Position numbers and translations under genes: made by a program. A DNA stretch of 64,000 nucleotides from Khoudiadiopia massiliensis (GTDB lineage: Bacteria; Bacillota; Clostridia; Tissierellales; Peptoniphilaceae), in the NCBI GenBank assembly GCA_900290095.1, contig OKQS01000002.1, positions 248,001-312,000 on the forward strand, written 5' to 3'. The notes under the pieces were generated by a model. The model had not been told where the DNA came from, did no database searches, and saw only the letters and a list, made by a program, of their open reading frames with translations. Below, piece after piece: positions 61,443 through 64,000 of this stretch; the stretch's first letter is position 1; each line of letters begins with the position of its first letter.

Positions 61443-64000
61443 ATGAACCACATGAGAGGATTTTCAAAAAGAAAGCAAAAACTTTTTAGATCCCTGATAT
61501 TGACTTTAGTCTTTTGTTTTGTTTTTACCGGGATGCCGGTCTATGCAAGCGAGGGGGAAGAGAGTTCTGCGGAGATTATTGAAGAAAGAACATTCGAGGA
61601 TGCCTTGGAAGAATCCCAAGGACAGGATAGCCAAGATCAGCCGACCAAGGAAGAAAAAACTGTAAAGAAGGCGGCCTTAAAAAGATCAAGCGAAGAGGCT
61701 TGGAACGACTTGGCTGATAACATGTCAAAAAGCTCAAAGAATGTACAGGCCAAGCTTGACCCCTTGAAGAGCATAAAGGAAGACTTGGAAGCAGGAAGAA
61801 CTTACATAGTAAAATCCGGAGACAAGTTGGTTCTTACAGGAGATATTAATATAGAGGGCACAGACGGGGCGACCGTAACTGTTGAAAAAGACGGGTCATT
61901 AACCATAAACGGCGTTGTTTTTAAAAACACAAAATTCAATATCCAGGGTGACATGATAATACAAAATGGTGGGATAAAAGACACCACCATGGATTCTTCT
62001 ATTGTTGAGGTGGACGGCGGAAAACTTCGCATGGAAGGCGGAGAAATATCAGGCAATGAATCCAAAGACAAGACGCCTGACAATACAGGAGATGATGATT
62101 ACTCCGTTGTTACCGTAAAAAACGGGGGCTCTTTCGAGATGACCGGGGGGTCTGTCAATAATAATAAGAGCTATAGCAATGGCGGTGCTTTGAGGATTGA
62201 AGGTCAAGAAGGACAGCTTGCCAAGCTCAAAATAAGCGGCGGCGAATTTAAGGAAAACAAGGCTGAACATCCAAGACTCTATGACCGGGGCGGTGCTATA
62301 TACGGTAATTACGTAGACGCTGAAATTTCAGGCGGCACTTTCAGTAAAAATACAACTGAATTTGGAGGAGCCATGGCTTTATTTAACGGAAAGTTAAATG
62401 TAAGCGGGGGCACATTCGAAGGAAATAATAACGGCCAGTACGCTGGCAAGGGTGGAGCGATTTTAGCTTATAATAGTGATATCAATATTTCAGGTGGGAA
62501 ATTTAAATCCAACAGTGCAAACGGATTTGGTGGAGCTTTAAATATAGTTGACAGCAAGACTGAAATCAAAGGCGGCCTATTCGACGGTAACAGCTCCATT
62601 AAGTCGGGAGGGGCGATTTCCTTTGGTGGAAAATCGGAGAGTAAAATTTATGCCGGAAAATTCACCAACAATGAGGCTTCAGGATTCTGGGGAGGCGGAG
62701 CCATATACAATGACACATATTCCAAGCTTAACTTGTATAACACTTTAATTAGGCACAATACAGTTAAAGATGGGTTTATGATTGGAACAAATCATCCGGC
62801 AAGCCAACAGGGCGGGGGAATATGGAATTGCCCAACAGGCCATTCAACCATTTATATTAACAAGGGCTTGGCGATTTTTGAGAATAGTGCGCCGGACAGG
62901 TTCGATGGTAAATATAAAGGTTCCGGAGACGACTTTGCCAATATTCGTCCGCACCAATATAATGACAAGGACTTCAAAGACGAAAAGAATCCAAAGATTT
63001 CTATTTCTTCAAGAATGCTTGGGGGAGGAGAAAGGCTCTGGTACCAGGACGGATCATATTATAGTATTCATACAAACCTGGATTTTGAAAAGCAGTACAA
63101 AAGATTTGATCCGACCAATCCGGGAGATCCTATCCCTTATGATACAGAGATCGAAGATCAAGCCGTGTTTAAATCTAATCCTTCAGAGAGTTCCAAGAGA
63201 TTGGCGGAAGCCTTGGCGAGTGTAATTTTTGAGGGAAATAGTGCTTCTTATATGGGAATATCAGGGGGGGCAATAACCAATAACGGAGAATTAACTTTCG
63301 GAGAACCTAATCCATACAAGCTTCAAATAGAAAAGAAGTGGTACGGGGACAATGAAAACGAAAGACCCAAGACCATAACGTTAAAGCTTTATATTGGCGA
63401 CCACTATCTTCAGGATGTTGTTCTGAGTGCTGAAAATAATTGGAAAGCTGAGTTAAAGGATTTCCCTAATCCGGAAACTTTGGTGGATGCGGCTACAGGC
63501 CAGCTTTTAAAGGTGAACTTCAGGGAAGAATCAGGACTCAAGTATGTGCTGAGCGTTGAAAAAGAGTCTCAAGATTCTGAGAAACTCGTTTATAGCTTTG
63601 TTCTTGCCAATACAATTCCACCGGAAGAGGTTCCGGTTAAGAAGGAAATAAGGGTTGTGAAGCTCTGGGATGACAATGACGATGCCAATAAGTTGAGGCC
63701 AAAAGAAGTTACCGTGAGACTTTATGCCGACGGCAAAGAGATAGCTTCCAAGGTTCTCAGTGCCGACAATGCTTGGGCATGGACATTCGGAAACCTGCCC
63801 AAATATGAAAACAGCAGGGAGATTGTTTACACGGTCTCAGAAGATCCTGTGGAGGGCTATGAGTCCAGCGTCAATGGATACAACATAACCAATAAGTATG
63901 TTCCGCCTGAGAAACCGCCTGAGAACCCACCGGAGAATCCGCCGGAAGAACCCCCGGTTGAGCCGCCCACACCACCGGTTCAACCGCCTAAAAAGTCCAA
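61443..64000 (+). CDS. Surface protein with beta-helix and Cna-B modules (3' end outside window)
   Basis: The frame from ATG 61443 stays open to the window edge (852 residues). A signal peptide (MNHMRGFSKRKQKLFRSLIL, cleavage near VYA-SEG) is followed by an acidic segment. A right-handed beta-helix region has many GGAI, SGGTF and N-rich turns (about residues 110-470), as in Pmp-like and adhesin proteins. Two Cna-B-like modules begin at about residues 623 (LQIEKKWYGDNE) and 732 (IRVVKLWDDND). A Pro/Glu-rich segment starts at about 819, as is usual before a wall-crossing linker and LPXTG sorting signal. The C-terminus is not visible. Confidence 0.9.
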   Translation, partial: MNHMRGFSKRKQKLFRSLILTLVFCFVFTGMPVYASEGEESSAEIIEERTFEDALEESQGQDSQDQPTKEEKTVKKAALKRSSEEAWNDLADNMSKSSKNVQAKLDPLKSIKEDLEAGRTYIVKSGDKLVLTGDINIEGTDGATVTVEKDGSLTINGVVFKNTKFNIQGDMIIQNGGIKDTTMDSSIVEVDGGKLRMEGGEISGNESKDKTPDNTGDDDYSVVTVKNGGSFEMTGGSVNNNKSYSNGGALRIEGQEGQLAKLKISGGEFKENKAEHPRLYDRGGAIYGNYVDAEISGGTFSKNTTEFGGAMALFNGKLNVSGGTFEGNNNGQYAGKGGAILAYNSDINISGGKFKSNSANGFGGALNIVDSKTEIKGGLFDGNSSIKSGGAISFGGKSESKIYAGKFTNNEASGFWGGGAIYNDTYSKLNLYNTLIRHNTVKDGFMIGTNHPASQQGGGIWNCPTGHSTIYINKGLAIFENSAPDRFDGKYKGSGDDFANIRPHQYNDKDFKDEKNPKISISSRMLGGGERLWYQDGSYYSIHTNLDFEKQYKRFDPTNPGDPIPYDTEIEDQAVFKSNPSESSKRLAEALASVIFEGNSASYMGISGGAITNNGELTFGEPNPYKLQIEKKWYGDNENERPKTITLKLYIGDHYLQDVVLSAENNWKAELKDFPNPETLVDAATGQLLKVNFREESGLKYVLSVEKESQDSEKLVYSFVLANTIPPEEVPVKKEIRVVKLWDDNDDANKLRPKEVTVRLYADGKEIASKVLSADNAWAWTFGNLPKYENSREIVYTVSEDPVEGYESSVNGYNITNKYVPPEKPPENPPENPPEEPPVEPPTPPVQPPKKS

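Overview
The window is a chromosomal replication-origin region of a low-to-moderate G+C, Gram-positive-type anaerobe. The gene order rpmH-rnpA-yidD-yidC-jag-mnmE-mnmG-rsmG to the left of oriC and dnaA-dnaN-recF-gyrB-gyrA to the right is the classic Firmicutes origin. Large surface proteins with InlB-type, Rib-like, CWB2 and Cna-B modules, a ThiT vitamin transporter and FadH/BaiCD-type flavoenzymes suggest a host-associated member of the Tissierellia/Peptoniphilaceae (Peptoniphilus-like). That placement is inference; no 16S rRNA gene is present and no tRNA gene was recognised.

Layout. 1-12950 is transcribed mostly leftwards, away from oriC: the end of a nicotinate phosphoribosyltransferase (rightward), pta, a cinA-parA-parB-DUF4446 operon, a cluster of three identical parS-like 16-mers, then rsmG, mnmG, mnmE, jag, yidC, yidD, rnpA and rpmH. 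The origin is bipartite: DnaA boxes at 13091-13348 upstream of dnaA, and a DnaA box followed by DnaA-trio-like sequence at 14982-15030 between dnaA and dnaN. 13404-26403 is a rightward block: dnaA, dnaN, recF, gyrB, gyrA, a SigB-like partner-switching cassette, a double-Nudix protein and an anchored protein of unknown role.

26400-44700 is mixed housekeeping: a Ca2+ P-type ATPase, WalJ, RlmH, a TtcA-like thiolase, UppP, a CNNM/HlyC protein, MscS, DUF951, a PfkB-like protein lacking its catalytic Asp, a Y-family polymerase divergent from an XRE/ImmA pair, a Na/Pi symporter, a PopT-type undecaprenyl-phosphate translocase, and ThiT under a TPP riboswitch. 44996-56480 holds two giant adjacent surface proteins. 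57138-61101 carries a CPBP protease, small membrane proteins and a flavoenzyme. A beta-helix/Cna-B surface protein runs off the right edge.

The least expected features are two arrays about 20 kb apart (37078-37517 and 56600-56983). They are built from 8 and 7 diverged units with an almost invariant 55-bp period, and most units fold on themselves with partly compensatory changes. Other unusual points are the parS variant with a TA centre next to an unusual ParB, a very reduced anti-sigma factor, and the probable PfkB pseudokinase.
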